Source of the DNA: Sebastes aleutianus
Taxonomy: Eukaryota > Chordata > Actinopteri > Perciformes > Sebastidae
Assembly: GCA_916700875.1 (NCBI GenBank)
Contig: CAKAKS010000001.1
Location: 17,140,461 to 17,204,460, forward strand
Direction: 5' to 3'
DNA: 64,000 nt
In this document: piece after piece, positions 51,136-62,510 of the stretch
How positions within the stretch are numbered: position 1 is the first letter of the stretch
Layout of the letters: each line of letters begins with the position of its first letter
Translations under genes and position numbers: made by a program
Notes under the pieces: generated by a model
Databases searched by the model: none
What the model saw: the letters and a program-made list of their open reading frames with translations, nothing else
What the model was told of the DNA's origin: nothing

Positions 51136-51199
51136 GGAGCCAGCAGCAGATTTAAGAGCTCCTGGTCCTCTTAAAGCCGCACTGCGTTGGAGAGATGCT

Positions 51200-54100
51200 T
51201 TGCACTGAGATGTAGGTGGATGGACACACAGACGCCTCTCTGCTGTTTGCAGTAGCCACTAGTGCTCCAGAAAGCAAGAGGGGGGCACTGTTCACTTTTA
51301 TATACCGAGCTTTTTGTTTCTTGCTTTTTCATTTCCAATTAGGTCTTATACTGTATCATCGGCAACCTCTGAATAACGATGAGGTTGAAATTCTTTTCAG
51401 ACATTCCCGAGAGTGTCAACAGGCCGTGGCAGAGCTCTTATCGGAGATGAGAAGAGAAATTAGCCCCGATAATGGGTTTGTTCACAGTTTCCATAGTTTC
51501 GGTGTCACATAATTTCTGCGGTGCATCTTCCTATCACCGTTCAGCTAAATGAACACTTGCAAGAAACGGCAACAAGGGGATTACCTGGAAAATTGAGGGA
51601 AATGTCATTGTATACAAATTGACAACCCAAAATGCCTCATTAAAATGATACTCGAGTATGAATCAGATATTCAGGTAAAGTGCTAAACGTTGTTTAACAG
51701 AAGCGTGTAATTTGGACCCATAAAAGCCATCGAGGTGAAACATCAACAAGTCTGCTCGCAGCCGAAAGGCACAACATGGCATCAATGCGGCGTATCGATC
51801 GGCTCAAAAATCCCTGATCACAAACCATCAAGCTGTCACTTTTTCCTGCTGCGGCAAATTGAACCGTCCCCAAATACCCTTAAGTAGGTTCTAACAGATG
51901 CTTTTATGGGGGGGTCATAAAGGGTTATGGTCGCACAAAGGTCAAGACATCACCGCCGACATGTTCCAGCTGATTACCCTTGTCCCTTTGCCATCACCTC
52001 ATACAACAAATGGCTGTAACTTTGCATTTTAACAAGTTTCGCCCCTGGCAAGGTTTCATAAACAGCCTTTGTCACCTGTTCACCATGTCCCTCATTATTT
52101 CATGTCACAACACTCATCCCTGAAGACAAGGGGGCTGGGGTATAGGGCCAGATGATTGTTTTTGTTTAGGCCAAATAATATTTTACTCGAAAGGCGACCG
52201 CTGGGAAATTGCATCTTTATTTTTCCAGTGAGAAAACACAGCATACAAACTATATGTGTTTTCTTAATTTAACTGTTAGTCTCTACAGACTTCTTTAAGG
52301 AATCCAACAGCCAGAAAGCAGTATTATCTGTCAGAAAGCACACAATTCCTCATGCATGATGCATATTTTGATGTTTTCAAAAATAACTTTCAGAGGAAAC
52401 TTTTGGCATTTTCTAATAAATTGGGAGAGAAAAAAATATTACATGCACTGTGCCAAATCCTATAGGATGCATCAGTGGACTGCTATTTACTGTATGTCTG
52501 TGTAAAACCTGTCTGACACTAGTGGAGATTACTGTTTTACCCTTGATTGATTATTCATGGCAAGACATTCTTAGTTATAATGTTGCAGCAGCTTAACCAA
52601 AGCAGGAGATTAGCTTAAAGGTCCACTCACTGATTTTTCCCACTGATTTTTGTTTCAGTGAACAGTACCGACGTCACATTTTCCCCCAGCTTGTTGTTAA
52701 TGTTTCTGAAAGACAACACAGTTCAAGGTTCAAAACGTCAACAGTTAGTTGGGAAATTTAGGGATGTGGAAGCGCCATCATATATCTCATGCTATATTAA
52801 AATCAGCGAACGTACTATTATCTTTTTTACCCTTCCAGGGATAGGAACCGGACATCAGATATCTTCCACAGAGATAAACAAAATATTAACTTTGGACCCG
52901 CCAACATTTTTACAATTCAGAATCATGATATTTTGAAGAAAAGCCATTCTTTCAATCGGCACCTTTCTAAAAGCTCTGTGTTTTCAATAAGACCTTTAAT
53001 TTGAAATTCTAACTTAAGACATTTATAAAACAGTCAATTACAACAACTGTTTCCTACAATGTAAAAATCAAAACAGCGCCTTGCTGAGGTAAAGCTTGCT
53101 TTTCTTTCTTTTTTTTAAATATGTGATCAAATAAACCTTTTTATCAATGTTAGAAACTGTTTCATGTCGGCCATCATCCTGATGAACTCACCTGTTCTGA
53201 TTAGAGACAACTAGGCACAGATGAGCTCAATCAGTGCTTCTATAACTAGGAGTGGAGGAAGAAGCACATTCCTCTGTTCTGACATGTTCCCCTGTTTCAT
53301 CCAGTGAGTCTAAAATACACAACTTGATGATTTTAAAGGGGAAACTCCTCTAAAATAAAGTTAGTGGAATTTCCTGTCTCTCTGTCCCTGATTCTGTTTA
53401 CCTCACGTCTGGTTTCTAAATGTCCCTAGTCTCCAGCCCTCGCAGATTTGGTCACCCATACACTCAACATTGCCTTCTCTCGTGCTTGCTGTTTAGCCTC
53501 CCACTGAATCTATGACTTGTCATGCACACATGTAAGAGAAATAATTGGAAGAAAGAGCACACTCACTAATATACCTTATCAGTCAGGCACAGCTGGGCAC
53601 GGGGCTGGGTGAAGGAAGCTAAATTGCAAGGTCGCCGTGTATTAACGTACAGAGGTTTTGAGAAAGGATAGATTCTTTGCCTACCACACTCAATTCAATG
53701 CCATTCTGTGGTTTTGTATTATCCTTTCAGCTTGAACAGCATAAGTTGTCCAAAGAGACCACGGTGAAATAGCTGCTGTGCCGTCGTCTTTGCTCATCGG
53801 AGCATGTTTTCTTTTTCTCTCTTTTGAGCCTAAATTGTTAATGTTGTCTTTCTAGCAGTAAAAATGTAAAAAGAACTTTAAGAAAAAGACCAGTGCAAAC
53901 ATTTTCCAAAGAATATTTAGTAGAAATACAGCAAATACAACATTTTGAAGAGTTGGAGACATCCTGACAAATTATGGTTTTGTCTCCATACAAACTGGGT
54001 TTGTATCCATGGCAACTTTCAAGAACCTCTGAGATTTACAACAATGAGTTGAAAACTATCTCTATTGTCTCATTCCTTCCTGCCTGTTTCTTCCTCTCCC

Positions 54101-54670
54101 ACTTTCTCAAGGATCTCTGGAGAAAGGAAAAGATTTGAGAAAGATGGAGTGTACAGAGCGAGGACAGTTCAATATTTGCTTTTGTCTTATTGGCAACAGA
54201 GGTAGAATTTCAGAGAAACGGTGTAGAAACCCAAGACAGGCCAAAAAAAAAGATACCCTGAATGAAATAATATTTGATCTTTTCCATACAGTATGAATAT
54301 GCAGCATGCATGACCAGAGCAGTAGATAGTGAAGAAGAAAAAGCATTCAGCCAAGACAATTACAGTCCGTCATGTCTTAGGCAAAATAGCTAAAAACCGA
54401 GAGATGAATCCAGAGGCATCACAGGGTCACACTTTTGCTTTTAGTATCAATTATTTGAAATATGAAAAAAAATATTTAAAAACTTCTTTATTTACTGTAT
54501 ACTTTGTGTCTTCTTTGTATTTATGTATACTTTGCAAAAGGAGTCCTCAACTGCAAATCACATCCTAACAACAAACACAAGGCTTTCATAGGACGAGTTG
54601 GGATGAGAACATGTTGTAAGAGAAGGGTATACATCAGACCGACAATACGTCATCCAGAGTAGGCTGGCAT
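51200..54670. other. Non-coding DNA upstream of the candidate promoter region
   Basis: Unique-looking AT-rich sequence. It is either intergenic or intron between further 5' UTR exons. No gene is recognised. Confidence 0.45.
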
Positions 54671-54892
54671 GACCACGCCAGAGTTGTCAAGTCGGCTTAT
54701 TGTAAGTGACTTTGGGCATGTTTTCCTGAAGAGTCGCTTACAAATATTGGTAGTTGCGGGTTGTATTTTTGTGGGATTGTTTCTAAAGTGTAGTTACTTA
54801 TTTGAGTGCCTGTCTCTCTCCTCTATACTGATCTAGTTTTTCGTGTTGCAGGATCCGTACACAACCCAGATCCCGCCACTCATGAGTTTTGT

Positions 54893-54913
54893 CGTTGTTG
54901 TTGTTGTTGTTGT
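54893..54913. repeat. (TTG)n microsatellite inside the hAT element
   Basis: About seven TTG units, just upstream of the BED-like frame. Confidence 0.9.
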
Positions 54914-54952
54914 GCGACAAATCTTCGCGGGGTTGAAGGAGTTTAGCTAATA

Positions 54953-55117
54953 ATGCCTGGTACTAAGTGGGCAAAATATGGCAAAAAGTACAACAAAGAC
55001 TGGGAAAAAGAGAGTGGACTTAAAGATTGGATTCACCCTCAAGTGGGGGACGATTCGAGGGCAGTTTGCCGTTTTTGTAAGTGTGATATGTACAAGCACA
55101 TCATGCCGGTCTGTTGA
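54953..55117 (+). pseudogene. Truncated BED-type zinc-finger frame of the hAT element
   Basis: ATG at 54953 opens 54 codons, too short to stand out as a gene. KYNKDWEKESGLKDW followed by a CRFC cysteine pair resembles the N-terminus of hAT-derived BED-finger proteins (Trp-rich lead, then CxxC). The frame stops at TGA soon after MYKH, before the His/Cys half of a BED finger, so the zinc site is incomplete. It is a broken transposon gene. Confidence 0.6.
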
Positions 55118-55530
55118 AATACAAAAATCCGATTAAATGTTCAAATTCTTTATGTTTAGTTAACAAAAAAATATGTAAAGTTACAAGTTAAAAATGGATG
55201 CAAAAATGACACGAAAAGTTCAACTTCTTTAAGTTTCTAACAAACAAATGTAAAGTTAAAATAAAAAAAAAAATGGATGCAAAAATGCAATGCAATGCAA
55301 ACACATTTTTTGGGTTGCAATCAAAAATATATTTATATACATACAGTATATATGAAGTGATCAAGTGGCCGCATCTCTCTCTCATATTGGTATCTGGCAA
55401 CACTGGACCACGCCCCATTTTGGGGGAAAACAATCATGTGTCCCTGATAGATGGTAAAAGGGTAAAGAGAAGAATTTGAAACATGTCTCCAAACTTCTAC
55501 TTTAAACAAACCGGTAATAGTAATAACAAT

Positions 55531-55590
55531 ATGCCGAAGAGTTGCTGTGTAGTTGGTTGCACCAACAATAAATCCCCTGCCGTGTCCTAA
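55531..55590 (+). pseudogene. THAP-domain N-terminal fragment
   Basis: ATG CCG AAG AGT TGC TGT begins a 19-codon frame, MPKSCCVVGCTNNKSPAVS, ending in TAA. This is the characteristic start of a THAP zinc finger (C2CH, with the first two cysteines about four residues apart), as found in P-element-like transposases and THAP-derived host proteins. The rest of the domain is absent, so this is a relic. Confidence 0.6.
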
Positions 55591-55913
55591 TAAAAATATA
55601 ATTGAGGGGCTTTATGGCTCCAAGCTATAGACCAGACCAGCATCGGGGAAAGACTGAAGGGACATGACGGTGATTAACCTTAATTTATTAAGGTATTGTG
55701 AATGCTTAGGTTCAGTCAAAATAATCATTAGACATGTGTATAAAACAATCGTTTATATAACAAGAGATGAATGCATACAAACTTGTTAAAATTACAATCC
55801 AAACATATGTCAAATTGAATCGAAGTCTATGTGATCTTCAGTTTGCTTTCCCCCACGCGGCCTTGACTTTTTGTACCAGCATATTATTACCAAAGACTGC
55901 ACATAATCTTTAA

Positions 55914-56525
55914 CACTAGAACCGCCCGGGGTAGCTGTATACCTAAAACTGCCAACAGGTAATTAGGGCTATTAGAATGCATTGATTTTCAAGGTTCATT
56001 TATTTATCATTCTACAACGTAGAGTTGTATAACAAAATGCTAAAGTTGTTGTCGCTTTATAGCCACAGTCAGCCCAGGACACATCGCTCAATCCTGAAAG
56101 CTCCCACCATCACACTCTCCTTCACTCAACGCATTGAATAAGTCTGATGCCTGATGTACATTCACAAATCTCTTTCTCTTGTCCACAGTGAAGGTTGACT
56201 ATGACTTTTGAAGCAGCGCTATTACGCACAGTAGTAGACAAAAGGCGTTGCCATAGCAACAAAGAGCATTTATCTAAACATGCAAAATGAATAGTGCAAA
56301 GATTACATTCTCAATGGGGGTAAATTATACCCGCTGGCGTTCATAGGTATAAATGGCCATTTTTTAAATATCTGGTTTTAACTATCTTTCAATTTATAAC
56401 CACAGGGGGTGCTACATGACGCACTTTTAGAAAAAGTCACAGACTGGGGGAATATTTTATTGGAACAAGTTACATACAATCGAAAAACAGCCGCAGGTAA
56501 ACTTAACCCTTTGGCGGTTTTAGTG
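55914..56525. mobile_element. TTAA-flanked inverted-repeat element (piggyBac-like MITE)
   Basis: The left end CACTAGAACCGCC follows TTAA (55910-55913). The right end GGCGGTTTTAGTG, complement CACTAAAACCGCC, precedes TTAG (56526-56529), one substitution from TTAA. A 13-bp inverted repeat with one mismatch plus a TTAA target fits a piggyBac-type non-autonomous element of 612 bp. No transposase is encoded. Confidence 0.6.
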
Positions 56526-56529
56526 TTAG

Positions 56530-59299
56530 ATGCCTTGAGCGCTATTTTATTTGTATGAAACATTAAACATCTCCTGGTCTCAATCAGCCTCAAGTCGACA
56601 TGAAATTCTTTTGCTGAAAAGACCACTGTCAATAATATCCTGTCAGATGAAGTTGAAGCACGGCTAAAGCAGGACGAGGCCGAATTCATCACCAGGCACA
56701 GAACTCTTGAGGCTAATGAACGGTCTTACATTGACTGACATGTAATTTTTGCAACACACCAATTAGGCTACAGCCAGCGCTGTGAACCACCATTATTGTC
56801 AGTTGACATGTCCTCACCTAATGTTCCACTGGCAAATTAATGTGTGTGTGCGTGAAGTACAGGTTATTGTTACACGAGAGCTGATTCAAATGTGTGTTCA
56901 CGTCTTAAAACTACTAATTGCATATACAACCATTGTACAGACTTGGTTGATTTCTGGGTGCTTTTGTCATGTAATATTTGTCCTTGACAGGTGCTAGACT
57001 GCTAATTGCTTTTGGCAAAGTATGAAGTAAAGGTGCTATTATCAGAATATACCTGTTTTGTTTGTAAGAATAGCCTTAAAACTTATTTTAGGCTTAAATG
57101 CAATGACAGGATTTGGCTGAAAAGAAAAAGTTTAAAAATTACTTTTTTTTTACAATAAGAACAACACTGACATAATAGGGTCTGTGTGCAAAAACGTGTT
57201 CCATGTTGTGTTATAAATAGTGCAAAATAAATGTGATCTTTGTATGATAAAGCAAAAGTGCCAGTTAATGACAACATATGTAAATTAGTAATGAAACAGT
57301 AGTATTGCTGTTCTGTTTCAAGCACATCACACATCCGCTTCCAGTAGTTGCACGGCGCAAGATCAATTTGTAGAGCAAAAGAAGAACAAATGTTTCACCT
57401 GCTCACTTTTATCTGTCACTTTCTGCTCAAAATAAACACAAACATTACAAATGCTCCAAAATACACGCGGAACATCAACGGATATCAACTTGACAGTGTT
57501 TCCTTTTTAAGATGGATGCCTAGCTAAATCATAATTCTGCTTTTCTTGGAGAGCTTTCTCTTTTCTCAAGAAGTAACTGTTAAAACCGCCTTTGTGTGTT
57601 GTTTGATGAAGGCGATTGTACACGCTGTGGTGATGTTTCCTTCCATCTGTCTGCTGTGAAACGGAGCCTGGGGCAACACTGTCAGACGAGAATGGCTTTC
57701 TTGGCTGTATCCTGTACATTCAGCTGAATAAAGTCCCACCCTGTATTCATGTGCATTCGTTCATACGCACAATAGTTAGGAAAAACGTTTCAATCCTCGA
57801 AATCCTCAAGAAAAGCGACTTGGACTGATGATTTTAATAACTTGCAAATACTACCTAATTTGATCAAAATTGTCTTTTACAAAGGTTAGTACATGTCCTT
57901 AAAAACCGAAACATGATGAAGTTTTAACCTCTCTCAGTATCGCTCACAGAGGACTTATTAATCAAGATATGCAACACTTGTTTAACACAGCGCCTCAAAT
58001 CGGGATGGGTTTGACAATGCGTTTGCCTTTGCATGGTGAAGGTCACTGAATTGATTTCAAATAAAATTTTATGTGCTGAAGATCTCGATCTTAATGACGA
58101 GCCTTTGTGAGGTCAGGAACCGGCCCTGGTGGCAACAAAAGCAAGTGGAAAATAAATTTCACGGAAGTGAGTCAAGGGTGGGAGGAGGGGTTTGAAATCA
58201 ATCAAGGTCCTTTGGCAGCTTTTTTTTTTTCTTTGCCTCAATGTTAGAAATTTCACGTCACTTTTCTTTTCTTTCTTTTCACACAGGAAAGGAAAATCGG
58301 ACCAATGTCACAGAAACACATGGTTGAGATCAATACTCACACATATTTCTCTTTCATTAAGTATTTTTTGGGCTGTGACAGGAGAGAAAAAGAATAGCGC
58401 TTCCATAATCACTAAGGAGTCATTATTTGGCACTCTTCCTCCCCAGATGGCCGAATGCTTGATGTTCATGTCACGTTGTGTTGCGTTTTCCCTGCCTTGA
58501 ATGGGCTGTGTACACACCCATTGTTTGATGAGTAAAATTGAAGGCAAGCCTTGTAAACTGTGGATGCCCCTTCGCCAAAGACATGGCACTGCAAAGACAA
58601 TGTGTGCAGACATCTCTTTCGCACTCTTGAGACTTCATGCTCCTTTGCTTGAGGCTTGAGAAAGGAAGCAGACTGTATTATGTGGAGAGAAAAAAAAAAA
58701 ACGGACAACTTTAATATGCTATAAAGCTCGAAAGCTGTTATAGTTGGAGAAAAATAACCTTTTACCGCAATGGTTTTATGTTAAACTACCGTGAGCCACA
58801 GATTAGGTGGCATTGTAGTTTATGGCTAACTCTTTGCAGTGCACAAATTATACCCTCACTTGACAGAGAACAGATTTTCTCATCTGTCATGGCTGCCTCA
58901 GCCAGCGCCACAGAGAGAAAATCTTTTAGATAAGTGCTTTAGGAACACCAGACAAGCATAAAGCATAACCAGTATCAATCAACGTCCAACTACTGAACTT
59001 ATCAATCAGCTCATCTATACATTTATCCATCTATTCATCTATTTATGCATCTGTTTTGTGGTCTCCGGCAGGGTAACAATGGCAACACAGCAAGCAGGAA
59101 TTTAAACAGTTTCCTAAACTTTGCTGGCAGATATTGTCCCTCTAGCATGTCCTTGGTCTATCTTGAGTGAGGACAGTGCATGTCCACTCAGATGTTGGAG
59201 GAAAAGCCACATTTTCCCCTATTGAGGTGCCTGTCCATACAGTATATGCATACTTTTGACTGAGGTACTTTTGAATGATTTAGTGTCCAACAACAACAC
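56530..59299. other. Non-coding, no gene recognised
   Basis: AT-rich sequence with several homopolymer runs (57145, 58220, 58690). Open frames up to 102 codons look random. Confidence 0.5.
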
Positions 59300-60346
59300 A
59301 ACAGTGCCCCAGTGCACAAAGTGAGGTCCAGTGAGGGCTTGATTGGTCTGCTCAGAGTCCTGATCTAAACCCTACAGCAGCGGCGATTTGAGACTTTTTT
59401 TAAGGGTGCTCAAGCAGGCCTAAATTTAATCTCAGCACCCTAAAAAATCAAACCCTCTGATACCACCGACATTACTGTGTTTAAGAGGCTGTAGCGGACT
59501 CTGTCTTAACGCTAGAGTGAATATATTGTTATCATATGAAACTAGAAAACCTAAGGAATCCATTGGTACCAACCATGTCATGCCAGTAGAGAAATAACGC
59601 TCCATAGGCTAAATGTTGGCAAGGGGTCCCTTGACCTCAGACCTCAAGATATATGAAAGAAAATGGATTCAATGGGTACCCATGAGTCTCCCCTTTACAC
59701 ACTTTATGATAATCCCATGCAGTTTGGGGCAAAAAACATGTTTTTTTTGTATGCAGTATAATGTGTTATTTTCTCCTATTTTAAAAATGGTGTATTTGAA
59801 TATTTCTGCATACTGGGGTCTCTAAACAGTTTTGGAATTGCATGAATCAAGTATGACTGGAAAGCTGAGACTCTTGTGGATTCATTGAGCCTAAGATATT
59901 TCCACCATGACTTGATGCAGAAAGGCAGAAATTGGTGAATAAAAACATCACCAGAATTCAGGAAATTAAGTGTTTGATGCTCAAAATTTCCTGTGGGTAA
60001 ACCCCCATCCCAAGGCATAATATGTGTCTACCCCAAATGTTGAAACGAAACCTACACCCTTGACTGTACACATGTCACATTCTCATTGGGAGCACACTTT
60101 TGAGATGAACTGGAACATAACTGTTAGCCAGTTTGCCCAACATCAGTGCCAACGCTCTAGTAGCTGAATGGAAGCAACCTAATGCAGCTGGGTGTGCTCC
60201 CAGAACAGTGGCAGTTGTACTGTAGCAGCATATCAATGCCTATAGTTTTGAAAAGAGTTTTTCAACAATGACATACTGTATGGATATAATGTTCTGACAT
60301 TTACAAAAATGTTCTTGTGGGTCCACATAATTTTGCCCATCTGTCG
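59300..60346 (+). mobile_element. Tc1-like transposase fossil split by an insertion
   Basis: 59300-59380 ('gtgccccagtgcacaaag', 'cagagtcctgatctaaacc') matches the Tc1-like transposase segment ending SPDLNP, with an internal deletion. The segment resumes at about 60088 ('gagatgaactggaac', 'cccaacatcagtgcc', 'agctgaatggaagcaa') and ends near 60346 with 'gtccacataattttgcc', a degraded Tc1-type terminus. About 700 bp of other repeat sits between. The frame is broken, so it is a pseudogene and part of a dead transposon. Confidence 0.75.
59381..60087 (+). repeat. Repeat inserted in the Tc1 fossil
   Basis: It contains 'cctaaggaatccattgg', 'aaggggtcccttgacctc', 'agacctcaagatat', 'gggtacccatgagtctcc' and 'catgcagtttggggc', a family I recall as very common in percomorph fish. 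The first 60-70 bases ('ggcgatttgagac', 'ggtgctcaagcagg') look like a separate repeat fragment. It is younger than the Tc1 copy it interrupts. Confidence 0.65.
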
Positions 60347-62034
60347 TAATTCCACTCACTCTCAGTGCATCGGTCCAAATTCCAGTGAAGTCAGAAAGGC
60401 GGCATCGTCTGCAAAAAGCAGACATATTGATTCAAACATTACCAAGATACAGACTCTCCAGACCTCAGCTGTACTTTGATATTCTGTCCATGAATATCCC
60501 ACACTGAGGCAGCGAGAGGATTCTCGTCAGAGTCTAACAGCTTCTGAAGAATATCTGGGCAAACAGTAACTTTGAATACACGACGCCAACACTGAAAAAG
60601 TAAATATAGTGCCACAATGAGTGTTCAAAAACATACGGAGTCATCCATGACAATTTAACTATACTGTAGGACCATATTTGTGCATGTTTCCATAGCTGCA
60701 GAGTAGCTTGCTATACAAATTGTATGCATGTTTTTCACCATTCCTGCTTCTTACAGCCTATTAAATGCTTGGATTTGATAATTGTGCAGTAATTCACACA
60801 TAGTAACAATATCGATTTTTTTCTCTACGGTTTGAGACCACTTCAGCTATTCCTCTAGCTAGCTCTTCAACTCCACAAGATGTTTCCTTGAGAAATCTGA
60901 AGGTCTGCATGAGTGATACTGTGTATGTTTGTAGAGGCCTATTTAATCTAATGTATAAATGTTACTGATGCAAAGCACAGTTGATAATGGCCCCCATGGT
61001 GATACAATGGTTTCTGCTCCCATTACCACTGTCACGCAAGGGTGTTAAATTATTGCTAAGTACAGTTAAGGTGGTGTTATCTCAATGGAAGAATCACCCT
61101 GTTATGTCTGAGACAGCTCACATAGACGAGATACAGAGCACAGTGGAGCAGAAAGGCTAAGTGACAGCAAAGCAGGTTTGAAGAAGTGTAGCCTGACAGA
61201 GAGTGTGTTTAATCATCAGTCAAACCAACTTTTCAACATTTCTCTGGGTGGGAAGGATGGGTGTCATTTTACCTATATAGTTCACATAAGCTGACACTTT
61301 TTGTTATTGTTTCACTTGCAACAATCAAATTGTTAAAACCACTTGGGTGCAGAAGAGGAGCAGCTAAAATGTGCCCAGTGAATCTTAAATTCAAGGTGGG
61401 GTGTAATGATGGGAGCAAATGTGGCTTCAGTGCTTGCAATTTGATGTAGTGTATCTGTGTTTAACAGGAAAGGAGATTGTAAAATGGTGCTAATTGTCCA
61501 TTAAATGTTCGTGTAAAATCTCATAAAAGACAACATTAAATTTACTCATAGAGTTAAACACATTTCTACGCTCACCTTGGTAAATAAACAGTTCAAGGTG
61601 AAATGTAAAGTAAAACTATATGTGTGGAAATAATCTTTTTCCTCTGGGAATGACATAAGTGAGTCACTAACCGGTGATGTCCACACTAATGTGGATAGAC
61701 ACTGGATAGACACTGTTCACACATTAAAATGTTTTCCACTAACCCTGTCCACACTGAGTGGCCACAACGACGCAAACAAAATATGTTGTTTCTCCTTTAT
61801 ATTACATGCAGTTGGAAAACAAGGAAGTGGTGCTTTACCGCCATACTGTAAGGAGTATGGTTGAGTAGATAGACGTGTGACAACTGTTACACATTGCTGA
61901 GACCACACTTAAACTTGCATGGACTTCAAAATATGCCTGGTCCTCTCTTGTGACATTAGATACTACATATACTATGTATATGTCTGGTCAATGTGCTCCT
62001 AGATTTACAGTATATAGAGAATTGGACAGCGTCG
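60347..62034. other. Non-coding, no gene recognised
   Basis: AT-rich unique-looking sequence between the Tc1 fossil and the inverted repeat copy. Nothing specific is seen. Confidence 0.5.
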
Positions 62035-62510
62035 GAGGTGGGGCCCAGTTCACTCCTATGAAAAGTTGCTTAGTGGCACATGAAGCAAAAAAAGCTTGAC
62101 TTCCGAATATAAAATTACCCAGATCTTCCGGCAATCTTCCGCATCCATTGGGCCCATAGAGCAGTCACAGTGGCGTTTCCTTTAACCCCGCCTCCTAGCC
62201 CTCGCTCCAACCCTCAGTCTGGGCTCATTCACATGAACGAAGGAAGGAAAATAACTCTGGATTCAGCTATTAGTGCGTCTGACAACTTTTAGAACCTAAT
62301 GATTTAAATAAGGGCTATTCAAGTGTTCGTGCTCGGAAGTTGATTCACCTCAAAAAAAATTACAGACGTCCCGTTCCCAATGTAAGTCTATGGGAAAAAG
62401 TATTTTTTAAGCCAAATGACATCACATAAAGGACACGGAAGTTGTAATTCCACCGTTTGGCCACTATGAAAAATTTGCTTCAAAGTCTGGCGCACTTCCT
62501 GGGGGCTTGT
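62035..62510 (-). repeat. Inverted copy of the inner repeat of 14.1-14.6 kb
   Basis: Read on the minus strand this stretch follows 14075-14560 with few gaps: 'ggccaaacggtgg', 'cacttgaatagccctta', 'agagttattttccttcct', 'aggcggggttaaagg' and 'tctatgggcccaatggatgc'. The two copies are clearly one family but differ by scattered substitutions and small indels. Confidence 0.75.

Larger units (their letters stand above)
54679..55405 (+). mobile_element. hAT-type DNA transposon remnant with 8-bp target duplication
   Basis: The 727-bp element begins CAGAGTTGTCAAG and ends TCTGGCAACACTG, whose complement is CAGTGTTGCCAGA, so the termini match the hAT pattern. It is flanked by an exact 8-bp direct repeat, gaccacgc, at 54671-54678 and 55406-55413, the duplication length expected of hAT transposases. 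It holds a (TTG)n tract and the start of a BED-like zinc-finger frame. The transposase core is missing, so it is non-autonomous. Confidence 0.85.

Noticed and set aside
57500..57740. Possible non-coding RNA exon with AATAAA
   Set aside because: A single hexamer and ordinary sequence; no splice sites or repeats to support a transcript.
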